Shown: one piece after another, positions 35,136 to 43,514 of the stretch
Layout of the letters: every line of letters begins with the position of its first letter
Numbering within the stretch: the first letter of the stretch is position 1
Assembly: GCF_011038845.1 (NCBI RefSeq)
Contig: NZ_JAAKDW010000002.1
Coordinates: 227,639 to 291,638 of the forward strand
From: Enterococcus sp. ZJ1622
GTDB lineage: Bacteria; Bacillota; Bacilli; Lactobacillales; Enterococcaceae
Reading direction: 5' to 3'
DNA: 64,000 nt
Made by a program: the position numbers and the translations under genes
Notes under the pieces: generated by a model
The model's database searches: none
What the model was told of the DNA's origin: nothing
Seen by the model: the letters and a program-made list of their open reading frames with translations, nothing else

Positions 35136-36080
35136 CTACCTCACTGGAATAGGGATTTGTGCAACAATCGCCTGAAGGATCTTGTTTCTTTCGTCTTCAC
35201 TCAACGAAGGATCATGGAAAATCAGACGATGTAAAAAAACAAATGGCAAGATCTCTTGGAAATCTCTTGGTGAGACAAACCCTCTTCCTTGGCTCAAGGC
35301 GTATGCTTTTGCTGCTTGGACAAACGCACGGCTGCCACGAGGGCTGATTCCTAATTTGATCGCATCATGCGCTCTCGTAGCTGCAACCAAATGCAGGGCA
35401 TACTCTGCGACGCTAGGCTCCAAATAGATCATCGAAACAGTCGATTTGATGTCATCGAGGTCTTTACTATCCAAAATCATTTCTAGAGTACTCAAGACTT
35501 CTTCGTATTCATCGAGCAATAATGACAGTTCATCTTCATAGGAAGGGTAACCGATCTTTAAACGAAATAAAAATCGGTCTAGCTGTGCTTCAGGCAATGG
35601 ATACGTCCCTTCGTATTCGATCGGATTCTGCGTGGCTAAAACAAAGAAATGTTTGTCTAATGGATATGTATGGTTATCGATCGTCGCATGGTTTTCTGCC
35701 ATTGCTTCCAATAAAGCGGATTGGGTACGGGGCGTTGTCCGATTGATCTCGTCAGCTAGGAGAATCGTCGTGAAAATAGGTCCGGGCTGGAATTCGAATT
35801 CTTTTTTTTGAGAATTATAGACAGAAAAACCGAGAATGTCTCCGGGAAGCAGATCAGGCGTGCATTGGATACGGCTGAAATCCCCTTGGATGGCTTTGGC
35901 TAATGCTTTTACAAGTAGTGTTTTTCCTACACCTGGGATGTCTTCGAACAGTACATGGCCATCTGCTAATAGCGCGACGAGCATGAAACGGATCGTATCA
36001 CGTTTGCCGACGATCGCTTTTTCGATTTCTAGGACTAATCGATCGATTTTCTGTTTGGCCGAATCTATTTTATTTTCCAT
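35136..36080 (-). CDS. MoxR-family AAA+ ATPase
   Basis: The 314-residue ATPase has Walker A in EDIPGVGKTLLVKALA, Walker B ILLADEINRTTP, sensor 1 in FFVLATQNPIEYEGTYPLPEAQLDRF and the sensor-2 lid RGSRAFVQAAKAYAL. MoxR proteins act as chaperone-like ATPases on partner VWA/DUF58 proteins. It is the first gene of the three-gene minus-strand operon; GAAGGTGATG lies upstream of the ATG. The 269-base gap to the next gene is AT-rich and contains no other gene that I can see. Confidence 0.93.
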   Translation of the reverse strand: MENKIDSAKQKIDRLVLEIEKAIVGKRDTIRFMLVALLADGHVLFEDIPGVGKTLLVKALAKAIQGDFSRIQCTPDLLPGDILGFSVYNSQKKEFEFQPGPIFTTILLADEINRTTPRTQSALLEAMAENHATIDNHTYPLDKHFFVLATQNPIEYEGTYPLPEAQLDRFLFRLKIGYPSYEDELSLLLDEYEEVLSTLEMILDSKDLDDIKSTVSMIYLEPSVAEYALHLVAATRAHDAIKLGISPRGSRAFVQAAKAYALSQGRGFVSPRDFQEILPFVFLHRLIFHDPSLSEDERNKILQAIVAQIPIPVR

Positions 36081-36349
36081 TTTTCACATCACCTTCTCAT
36101 AAAAAAAGTTGTTTCCTTTATTTTAAATGATGGGGTTGTTTCTCACAAGCAAAGTCACTTTCTCATTTTATTTTTATTTTAAAATAGGAAAATGAAAATA
36201 TGGTGAAATAAATTATTAGCTAAAATAAAATGATATTTTTTGCGTATTTACTATATAGGAAGACTTATGTAACAAAAAGTGTGAGTAAAAGGACACGGGA
36301 ATGAAGGATACCGGTATAAAAAGAACAAGAAAGTGAGCGAGATGGAAAA

Positions 36350-37642
36350 ATGAAATGGCAGAAATTATTATCGAAAAACATGCAGAATTTGTTTATGCTC
36401 ATCAATCAGATGAAAGATCTGACATGGAAAAAAGCTGAGCTAGCCGAAAAACTGAAGATAGACACGAAGACAGTGGATCGTCACTTGAAACGACTAGTAC
36501 AAGGAGAGTTTCCGATACAGGTGATCCAACATAAGAAAGACGTACGTCTCGTCTACCATCAAGGATATAGTGAACCATATCTTCTTTTCGATTTTTTAAT
36601 ACAGTCACCGGCATTTGGATTACTGAAAGATCTCATTTTAAATGAATCTTACCATCAGGAATATGACCGGTCGACACAAGAACGATTGAGGAAATGGCTT
36701 GGAGACTATCATTTGTCTTTTTCGTATAAAAAGGCTCGGATTTTTGGTTCGGAAAGAAAGATCAGGTACTTGTTATTTTGCTTTCTAAAAGATTTTCCTC
36801 ATTTTTTTGCAGATGAAAGCGAACAGTCTTTTTCTGAATGGTTCATCCAGCTCTTGAAACAGCGGACACATGTTTCGCCGATCGAGATGGTGGGCGGGAA
36901 CCGTACATCTTTTTCTGACATGTTTCCTGAGTTGCTTTTCAGCGATGAACAGGCACTTTCTTTGAAAGAAAAGAATTATCTGTGCATTGTCCGTCTGTGC
37001 TGCAACCTGATCACCGAGAAGCGCTGGGAGCGTATCGAGCAAACGAAAGACTACCGAAAACTGACCATCGTAACCGAGAAACTGGATTCGTTGTTCTGGC
37101 TGAACAGTGAATTTGAAAGTAGCAATAAAAAAAAGATCACCAGAGCGCTTTATCAAGAATGGCTGCGTTATTCGATCGGTCTCCATGAACGTTTGATAGA
37201 AGAAGAGGTATATTGTTATCAAAAAAAACTAGAATCTTCACCAAACTTCAAAGATAAACTCTATCAATTTCGGCTGGCGATCCAGCAGGCTTTAGCACAT
37301 CCTTCGGCAGAATGGGGCGTATTGTTACTGAAAACGTTACAGGAACGAGGATATTTGGAAGTGCATCCGCCAGAAATCAAAATCGTCTTTTTCTTTCGTT
37401 ACGATCACGAAGAAGCAAGGAGATTGGCCTCTGTTTTAGATAAGACACTTCGTCACAGGAAACGCACCTCGATCCATGTCTGTACTAGAAACAAGCCACC
37501 GCAATATGCCCAACTGATTATCACTGATCATTTCTTCCCGCTGGATCATGATAAGAACCAGAAAACTTATTTATATCATGCTTCTTTCGGGGTCGATCGA
37601 TTATTAGCGGATATCGATCATTGGGTAGCGACAAAAGCATAA
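36350..37642 (+). CDS. Mga-like helix-turn-helix transcriptional regulator
   Basis: The 430-residue protein opens with an HTH region (KKAELAEKLKIDTKTVDRHLKRL, about 28-50), continues with a long helical domain of PRD-like character, and ends with an alpha/beta part (about 340-430, KIVFFFRYDHEEARRLASVL) that resembles the EIIB-like domain of Mga/AtxA regulators. Such proteins control surface and carbohydrate genes in streptococci and enterococci. It has no adjacent PTS genes. Target genes are unknown; divergent regulation of the moxR operon is possible. ATG behind GAGCGAGATGG. Confidence 0.8.
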   Translation: MKWQKLLSKNMQNLFMLINQMKDLTWKKAELAEKLKIDTKTVDRHLKRLVQGEFPIQVIQHKKDVRLVYHQGYSEPYLLFDFLIQSPAFGLLKDLILNESYHQEYDRSTQERLRKWLGDYHLSFSYKKARIFGSERKIRYLLFCFLKDFPHFFADESEQSFSEWFIQLLKQRTHVSPIEMVGGNRTSFSDMFPELLFSDEQALSLKEKNYLCIVRLCCNLITEKRWERIEQTKDYRKLTIVTEKLDSLFWLNSEFESSNKKKITRALYQEWLRYSIGLHERLIEEEVYCYQKKLESSPNFKDKLYQFRLAIQQALAHPSAEWGVLLLKTLQERGYLEVHPPEIKIVFFFRYDHEEARRLASVLDKTLRHRKRTSIHVCTRNKPPQYAQLIITDHFFPLDHDKNQKTYLYHASFGVDRLLADIDHWVATKA

Positions 37643-37715
37643 AACTCTCAGGAAAAGAACTGAAAAATGGCGAGTCTATGCTATAATAAAACCGACTAGT
37701 AAAGGAGGAAGTCCA

Positions 37716-38297
37716 TTGGAATTAAAGAAATTAGAGGTTCCCACATCTTCGATCACCGAAGTAAAAAGATCGCCGATGGATGTATTTGCCCAAGCAAGAG
37801 AAGCAGGGACAGGTGTGTATATATTCAATCGAGAAAAAGTAGCTGGAGTGATGCTGACGCAGGAACAGTATGAAACATTACTGCATGAGTTAGAAACCCT
37901 TCGTCAGCTGGCAGCCGAGAAAAAAGAAAAGGAAGAAGGCCCCAAGCCTGTTGAAGCCTTTTCTGAAAAAACAGCGTCTATCGTATCCACAGCAACAGCA
38001 GAAGGTATGGACGAACTGGCACAGACGCTCCAGCATTCGCTGATTACTGGTATAACGATTTCTGCCAAGAATTTAGATGAACGGATGGTCGCTCTTGGCT
38101 TCATCACGAAGAAAACAGGATTTGGCGGCGTTGTCGATATGCTAAGTGAATTGACTAAAACAGGTAAGATCAATTATCAATTACGAAGAAAACCGCAAAA
38201 CCGCACGATCATCGCCGAAATCATCGGTGAACAAGACAGTCAATCGCAACTGTTCGACAAAATCATCATCAAAAAAATCTTTTTGCACGAACTATGA
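37716..38297 (+). CDS. Phd/YefM-like N-terminal domain protein without an adjacent toxin
   Basis: The first 60 residues (TSSITEVKRSPMDVFAQAREAG, VYIFNREKVAGVMLTQEQYETLL) match the Phd/YefM antitoxin fold, which binds operator DNA. An acidic/basic linker (about 65-90) leads into a second domain (about 90-193) that is not the short toxin-neutralising tail seen in antitoxins. No RelE/Doc/YoeB toxin gene lies on either side. Translation starts at a TTG behind AAAGGAGG, with TATAAT about 30 bases upstream. It is probably a stand-alone regulator conserved in enterococci; function unknown. Confidence 0.75.
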   Translation: MELKKLEVPTSSITEVKRSPMDVFAQAREAGTGVYIFNREKVAGVMLTQEQYETLLHELETLRQLAAEKKEKEEGPKPVEAFSEKTASIVSTATAEGMDELAQTLQHSLITGITISAKNLDERMVALGFITKKTGFGGVVDMLSELTKTGKINYQLRRKPQNRTIIAEIIGEQDSQSQLFDKIIIKKIFLHEL

Positions 38298-38334
38298 GCC
38301 ACGTATTCATGAGAAAGAGAAATATCAAGCAGCA

Positions 38335-38363
38335 GGCTGGGACAAAAATCCCAGCCTTTTTTA
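38335..38363 (+). terminator. Terminator after the Phd-like gene
   Basis: AGGCTGGGA and TCCCAGCCT form a stem around CAAAAA, followed by six T. Confidence 0.9.
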
Positions 38364-38482
38364 AACTCGATAAACATGAAATAAAAACGACGCTTCTCGA
38401 AAGGGAATACGGGATTTTCTGAAAATAATCGGATGAATATCCACCTTATTTTTTCGCACATCAGATGTCGCACTAGATTCTC

Positions 38483-38857
38483 TCAAACGATATGTTCAGA
38501 GTCTGGCTTTCGATGCAGGAAGACTGCCGCCCAAAAAATTCCCAGTGCTTGAGGAATCAAGTAGATGACAGCTAGAATCAAAATCAGTTGGGTCGGTTTG
38601 AAGGGCTGATAGAAGAAATGCCAGTCAGAGAATTTGAGACACGATAGATAAGAAGTGACCGTTGAAACGATATTTCCAATGAATAAAAATAACAACTGTT
38701 TTGTATACTGAAAAATGAATCCAGCTAAAAGAGCTAGGAATATCAAAAAGATAAACCCAAAAACAGAATGGTAACGAAAGTCGAGCAGTAACGCAAAATA
38801 TACGAATGGTATGATAAAAATAAGGAAAGCAGCTTTTCTTAAATAATTATTCAACAC
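38483..38857 (-). CDS. Hypothetical membrane protein, four spans
   Basis: The 124-residue protein has four hydrophobic segments (about 10-27, 31-50, 54-72 and 88-114) and a short charged C-terminus (HRKPDSEHIV). A ribosome site (AGGAGGTAATC) precedes the ATG. It is transcribed alone on the minus strand between the Phd-like gene and another membrane protein. I recognise no family motif; it may be one of the DUF-type small membrane proteins of enterococci. Confidence 0.65.
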   Translation of the reverse strand: MLNNYLRKAAFLIFIIPFVYFALLLDFRYHSVFGFIFLIFLALLAGFIFQYTKQLLFLFIGNIVSTVTSYLSCLKFSDWHFFYQPFKPTQLILILAVIYLIPQALGIFWAAVFLHRKPDSEHIV

Positions 38858-39069
38858 GATTGATTACCTCCTAAGAATTGCTATCAGATAGTTCTATAAC
38901 TTCATTATTAAAAATAAAAAAACGATAATCAATTCAAATTTTATGATTTGTAGAATAAATGAATAAACTCTCATTTCCTTATCTCTAAAAAAAAAGACTA
39001 TCCCCCTAATTTTTTCAGAGAGAAAATTGTATAGTAAGGTGAATGAAAGTGCAGTTTGGGGGAACGTTG

Positions 39070-39531
39070 ATGAGAAAAAAAAGAATAATCGAACGTATCT
39101 ATCTGTTTTTTTGGTTTTTTCCGATCCTTCTATTACCTTTCACTTGGGTAAATGCCGTAGTGCAAGGAGCGGAGATTTTAGGACTAATCCAAGGGAGCGG
39201 GATAGTCGTTTCCAGAAATTTTCCTATTCTCACCATGTCTTATTTGCTGATCAGTGTCGCATTGCTACTGCCGAAATCATTGATCGATCATTACAATTGG
39301 CGTCTGCTCTCTTTTTCCTGTATGCTGATGTTCACTTCTTTATTTGCCATGCTTCCCCGTCTCATCATCGGTCCGAACGGGTTAAGCGAAAGCGGACTGA
39401 AGGACACGGCGTATACCTCAATGTATTTCTTGACGATCAAACCAAGCTTTTATTTGGTGATTGCTTCATTTATACTTGCTGTGCTGTTTTATTTTTTCTT
39501 TCAGATCTGGGTAAAAGAAGAACCAGTCTGA
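39070..39531 (+). CDS. Hypothetical membrane protein, four spans
   Basis: The 153-residue product has four hydrophobic segments (near 10-35, 55-75, 80-98 and 125-148) with a positive N-terminus (MRKKKRIIER). The ATG at 39070 lies eight bases after GGGGG; an in-frame ATG at 39043 has no comparable site. No recognisable motif. It is upstream of the phosphate-binding gene but separated by a weak terminator and the PhoP-box cluster, so it is probably an independent unit. Confidence 0.65.
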   Translation: MRKKRIIERIYLFFWFFPILLLPFTWVNAVVQGAEILGLIQGSGIVVSRNFPILTMSYLLISVALLLPKSLIDHYNWRLLSFSCMLMFTSLFAMLPRLIIGPNGLSESGLKDTAYTSMYFLTIKPSFYLVIASFILAVLFYFFFQIWVKEEPV

Positions 39532-39552
39532 ACAATCCAATCCTTTGTCTCA

Positions 39553-39587
39553 CAAAAAAGCTGTTGCTGAAGCACGGCTTTTTTTTA
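39553..39587 (+). terminator. Weak terminator upstream of pstS
   Basis: AAAAAAGCTG and the AGCACGGC segment can pair imperfectly and are followed by eight T. Confidence 0.55.
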
Positions 39588-39642
39588 TTTCTTTTTTAGA
39601 AGATAAACGATTGTGTATTTCATGTAATGACAAATCGAAACG

Positions 39643-39702
39643 TTTACATGAATTTTACATAAGTTAACTAGATATTTACAGCAACCATACGAGGGATTTA
39701 CA
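39643..39702 (+). promoter_or_regulatory. PhoP-box-like repeat cluster upstream of pstS
   Basis: TTTACA-like hexamers recur with near-11-base periodicity: TTTACA at 39643 and 39654, TTAACT at 39664, TTTACA at 39675 and, after skipping one turn, TTTACA at 39697. In Bacillus, PhoP binds direct TT(A/T)ACA repeats spaced by about five bases, and this cluster reproduces that pattern just upstream of a phosphate-binding protein gene. A PhoPR system is encoded at 44897-47343. Confidence 0.75.
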
Positions 39703-39746
39703 GTAGCTTGATACACTTTACTTGTAAATAAGAAAGGAGTATTCAA

Positions 39747-40637
39747 ATGAAAAAAGTATTGTTTTCTTTAGGTATCATGAGCGTTCTTTTCGCAGGATGC
39801 GGATCAGGAGCAGGAAGTACAGATGGTTCTGCGGCTCAAAACAGTTCCTCAGGATCAAGTGACCAAGTAAAAATCGTTGCAGTCGGTTCTACTGCTCTGC
39901 AGCCTCTGGTAGATGCTGCACAAGAAAGCTTTGTCCAAGAAAACCCTAACTATCAGATCTCTGTTCAAGGCGGTGGCAGCGGAACGGGGCTTAGCCAAGT
40001 AGAAGCCGGAGCAGTCACAATCGGAAACTCTGATGTATTTGCTGAAGAAAAAGACGGGATCGATGCAGACAAACTAGTCGATCATAAAGTCGCAGTTGTA
40101 GGAATGGCACCAGTAGTCAATAAAGAGACCGGTGTGAAAGATATCACAAAACAGGAACTGATCGACATATTTACAGGGAAGATCACGAATTGGAAAGAAT
40201 TAGGCGGAAAAGACCAGAAAATAAATGTGGTGAACCGGGCAAACGGCAGCGGGACCAGAGCAACCTTTGAAAAATGGGGATTGGATGGTGCAACACCTGT
40301 TCAGTCACAAGAACAGGATTCTTCCGGGACTGTTCGCCAGCTTGTCAGCCAGACACCAGGATCGATCAGCTATCTTGCTTTTTCTTACTTGGATGATTCG
40401 ACACAAGCTTTGAGTATCGATGGAGTCGAACCGAAAGAAGAGAATGTAGCTGACAACAGCTGGAAAATCTGGTCTTATGAGCATATGTATACAAACGGGG
40501 AACCAGATGAAGATGTACAAAAATTCTTAGATTATATGATGACAGATGACGTACAAGAAGGTCCAGTCAAGGAATTAGGTTATCTGCCGATCACGATGAT
40601 GAAAGTCGAACGTGATGCGCAAGGGAACATAAAATAA
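39747..40637 (+). CDS. pstS: Phosphate ABC transporter substrate-binding lipoprotein
   Basis: The 296-residue lipoprotein has a signal sequence with lipobox LFAGC (Cys at about 18), then a short Gly/Ser linker. The periplasmic-binding fold of PstS is recognised by VGSTALQPLVDAAQ, the phosphate-binding GGGSGTGLSQVEAGAVTIGNSD and NRANGSGTRATF. It captures inorganic phosphate for a Pst transporter. No pstC, pstA or pstB follows, so this is a lone binding protein, with the permease encoded elsewhere. AGAAAGGAG precedes the ATG and PhoP-box-like repeats precede the promoter. Confidence 0.94.
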   Translation: MKKVLFSLGIMSVLFAGCGSGAGSTDGSAAQNSSSGSSDQVKIVAVGSTALQPLVDAAQESFVQENPNYQISVQGGGSGTGLSQVEAGAVTIGNSDVFAEEKDGIDADKLVDHKVAVVGMAPVVNKETGVKDITKQELIDIFTGKITNWKELGGKDQKINVVNRANGSGTRATFEKWGLDGATPVQSQEQDSSGTVRQLVSQTPGSISYLAFSYLDDSTQALSIDGVEPKEENVADNSWKIWSYEHMYTNGEPDEDVQKFLDYMMTDDVQEGPVKELGYLPITMMKVERDAQGNIK

Positions 40638-40723
40638 AAACATTCTTTTCGCTGATCATACTATATGTGAAAATCGAAAGACAAAATCGAAATAGAAGTG
40701 CCCACTATCGATAAATAAGCAGA

Positions 40724-40767
40724 AAAACCCACGGAAATTGCTCTTTGAATTTTCGTGGTTTTTTTTG
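40724..40767 (+). terminator. Terminator of pstS
   Basis: ACCCACGGAAATT pairs with AATTTTCGTGGTT and is followed by a T8 run. Confidence 0.87.
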
Positions 40768-40885
40768 TTCCAATTAAGATGACAGTAATGAAAGAAAAGC
40801 GCAAGCTGTTTCAAAGGAAGACTTCGACCTTTTATTCTATACTAAGGAGAGTAAGAAATATGTCTGAACAGATCGAGGTAACCAA

Positions 40886-43348
40886 ATGCGGATGAAAAAA
40901 ACGAATCAAACGTACAGAGAAAAAAAGAGTGATCCTACAAGCAAACTCATGCGGTATACACCTGCACCTGAGGAAGGACTTTCCCTAGAACAAGTCCAAG
41001 AAAGGATCGAATCAGGCGCCGTGAATGAAGTCGTCAATCCCTCGTTTAAAACGAATCGAGAGATCATTATAGAGAATACGTTCACGTACTTTAATCTGAT
41101 CTTTCTGATCTTAGCTATCTTGCTTTGTGTGGTAGAATCTTACAAAAACTTGACCTTCCTTCCTGTTATCTTAGCAAATACCGGGATCGCGATTTTTCAA
41201 GAGATCCGTTCCAAAAAAATCTTGGATGAACTGAATGTCTTGAACGCAGCACAAGTGACTGTTCAACGTGCGGGCAAAGAAATTGCGATACCGATAGATG
41301 AACTGGTATTGGATGATATCGTTATTCTAGAAACAGGAAACCAGATACCGGCTGATGCTATAGTGATCAAAGGACAGCTTCATGTCAACGAAGCGTTATT
41401 GACGGGTGAAGCAGACGAGATCGAAAAAGAGCCAGGAGATCCATTGATGTCTGGCAGTTTTGTCGTTTCAGGAAAAGCGTACGTCCGATTAGATAAAGTG
41501 GGCTATAATTCTTATATTTCCCAATTAACCGTCAAAGCGAAAACGATGGGAAATGCTGAACAATCTGAAATGATCGCTTCATTGAATCGATTGATCAAGT
41601 GGATCGGGATCATCATTCTTCCGATTGGTGTATTACTATTTAGCCAAAGTTATTTTTATAACGGAAATACGATCAAAGAAAGTATCGTTGCAATGGAAGC
41701 AGCATTGATCGGGATGATTCCTGAAGGGTTGTATTTATTGACTACTATCGCGTTAGCGTTGAGTGCGACTAGATTGGCCAAGCAAAAAGTCCTGCTCCAT
41801 AACATGAAAAGCATCGAAACACTGGCACGAGTGAATGTCTTGTGTGTTGACAAAACCGGTACGATCACTGAAAACGAGATGTCCGTGCAAAAGCTGATTC
41901 CTTCCAAGAACCAGGAAAAATACGAAGAATCAGGAAAGCTGGAAGAACTGATCGCTGATTACGCACAAGCGATGGCTAGTGATAACGCCACGATGGAAGC
42001 AGTCAAAGCGTACTTTACCCAATCGACTCATCAAGAATACAGTCATGTGATCCCTTTTTCTTCTGTACAAAAATTCAGCAGTGTGACATTTTCTGGACAG
42101 GTCTACCTTATGGGCGCACCCGAGATGGTGTTACGAGAGGACTTTGATGTCTACGCAGAAGAATTTGCTCATTTTGCTGAAGAAGGGTATCGGGTGCTTG
42201 TTTTTGGTATCTACCATGGCGAGTTGGCTGAACCAGTCTTAACTGAACCTGTTACCCCTTTAGGCTATATTCTGATCGCCAACCCTATCAGGAAAGAGGC
42301 AAAAGAAACATTCGCTTATTTTGAAAAACAAGGCGTTTCGATCAAAGTGATTTCTGGAGACAATCCGCTTACCGTAGCGACGGTAGCAGAAGAAGCAGGT
42401 ATTGCAAATGCCGATCAGTATATCGATGTGTCGTCTTTATCCGAAGAAGAATACACGGAAGCACTAGCACGCTATACCGTTTTTGGACGTGTCAAACCTG
42501 AGCAGAAAAAAGAATTCGTCCATTTGCTGAAACAGCAACATACAGTAGCAATGACCGGCGACGGGATCAATGACATACTGGCAATGAAAGAAGCTGACTG
42601 CAGTATTGCCATGGCATCAGGAAATGACGCTGCGATGCAGGCGGCTCAAGTCGTTTTACTGGATTCTGATTTTTCGCGAATGCCAGAAGTAGTAGCAGAA
42701 GGCCGGCGTGTGGTAAATAATATCGAACGTTCCGCTAGCTTGTTCTTAGTGAAAAATATTTTTTCCTTTTTACTTTCATTGTTTTCTGTGATCTTTGCTT
42801 TGACCTATCCTCTAGAGCCTTCGCAGATCACATTGATCAGTTTGTTTACGATCGGCTTGCCATCTTTTCTGCTTGCCTTAGAAGAAAACAAGAAACGAAT
42901 CAAAGGAAGATTCATCCTCAACGTGATGGAAAAAGCGATACCCGGCGGCATGACGGATATGATCGTCGTCAGTTCTCTTGTGGTCTGCGGGGCAATCTTG
43001 AAGCTGAATAAAACAGATATCTCAACGGCTTCTACGATGTTACTGGTGGCAGTTGGATTCTTGGTTTTATATAAAATCTGCAAACCATTGAACAAGTTTC
43101 GAACACAGATACTGGCGTTATGTGCTGGCGGGATTTTGTTCTCTGTGCTCTTTTTGCATAAATTGTTTTCGATTTCTGCTATCTCAGCCGTTTCGCTACT
43201 GCTACTTTTCATATTGTTCTTCTCCGCGGAGTCGATTTTCAGACATTTGACTTTGCTGATCGAGCATTTGTTTGAGCAGGAATGGAAAAAAGGGACGATG
43301 AAAAAGAAACTCCATGAATGGTTCGATCGAATGCCTTTCGGGAAATAA
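40886..43348 (+). CDS. CtpE-like cation-transporting P-type ATPase
   Basis: The 820-residue P-type ATPase has the catalytic Asp in [13 protein letters not shown] (near residue 320), LLTGEAD in place of the usual TGES, the membrane motif MIPEGLYLLTTIALALS, and MTGDGINDILAMKEADCSIAMASG in the hinge. It has no heavy-metal-binding N-terminus. The M4 PEGL motif groups it with the P2/CtpE-like proteins; mycobacterial CtpE imports calcium and the group is often annotated as cation or magnesium/calcium ATPase. The substrate here is unproven. The ATG at 40886 follows GAGGT. It is a single-gene unit between pstS and the C39-like protein. Confidence 0.88.
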   Translation: MRMKKTNQTYREKKSDPTSKLMRYTPAPEEGLSLEQVQERIESGAVNEVVNPSFKTNREIIIENTFTYFNLIFLILAILLCVVESYKNLTFLPVILANTGIAIFQEIRSKKILDELNVLNAAQVTVQRAGKEIAIPIDELVLDDIVILETGNQIPADAIVIKGQLHVNEALLTGEADEIEKEPGDPLMSGSFVVSGKAYVRLDKVGYNSYISQLTVKAKTMGNAEQSEMIASLNRLIKWIGIIILPIGVLLFSQSYFYNGNTIKESIVAMEAALIGMIPEGLYLLTTIALALSATRLAKQKVLLHNMKSIETLARVNVLCVDKTGTITENEMSVQKLIPSKNQEKYEESGKLEELIADYAQAMASDNATMEAVKAYFTQSTHQEYSHVIPFSSVQKFSSVTFSGQVYLMGAPEMVLREDFDVYAEEFAHFAEEGYRVLVFGIYHGELAEPVLTEPVTPLGYILIANPIRKEAKETFAYFEKQGVSIKVISGDNPLTVATVAEEAGIANADQYIDVSSLSEEEYTEALARYTVFGRVKPEQKKEFVHLLKQQHTVAMTGDGINDILAMKEADCSIAMASGNDAAMQAAQVVLLDSDFSRMPEVVAEGRRVVNNIERSASLFLVKNIFSFLLSLFSVIFALTYPLEPSQITLISLFTIGLPSFLLALEENKKRIKGRFILNVMEKAIPGGMTDMIVVSSLVVCGAILKLNKTDISTASTMLLVAVGFLVLYKICKPLNKFRTQILALCAGGILFSVLFLHKLFSISAISAVSLLLLFILFFSAESIFRHLTLLIEHLFEQEWKKGTMKKKLHEWFDRMPFGK

Positions 43349-43514
43349 GAGAAACTAAAAAAGAGACAAAAAAGGATTTCTTTGAGAATCTGGTACAAAA
43401 GATGAAAAAAAACAACGGTTTCTGCTATCATAGAAGTGATAGAAAGAAATCATTGATTGTTTCCAAATTTCAGTTCATGAGTAAGAGATATTTGGGAACA
43501 GTGAGGAGGGCACG

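Noticed and set aside
39027..39599. A 190-codon frame overlapping the four-span membrane protein
   Set aside because: It is the +2 shadow of the membrane gene; composition is Ser/His/Arg-rich and no start signal precedes it.
42805..43431. A 208-codon minus-strand frame inside the CtpE-like ATPase
   Set aside because: Antisense to a strongly supported P-type ATPase gene and lacking a ribosome site.
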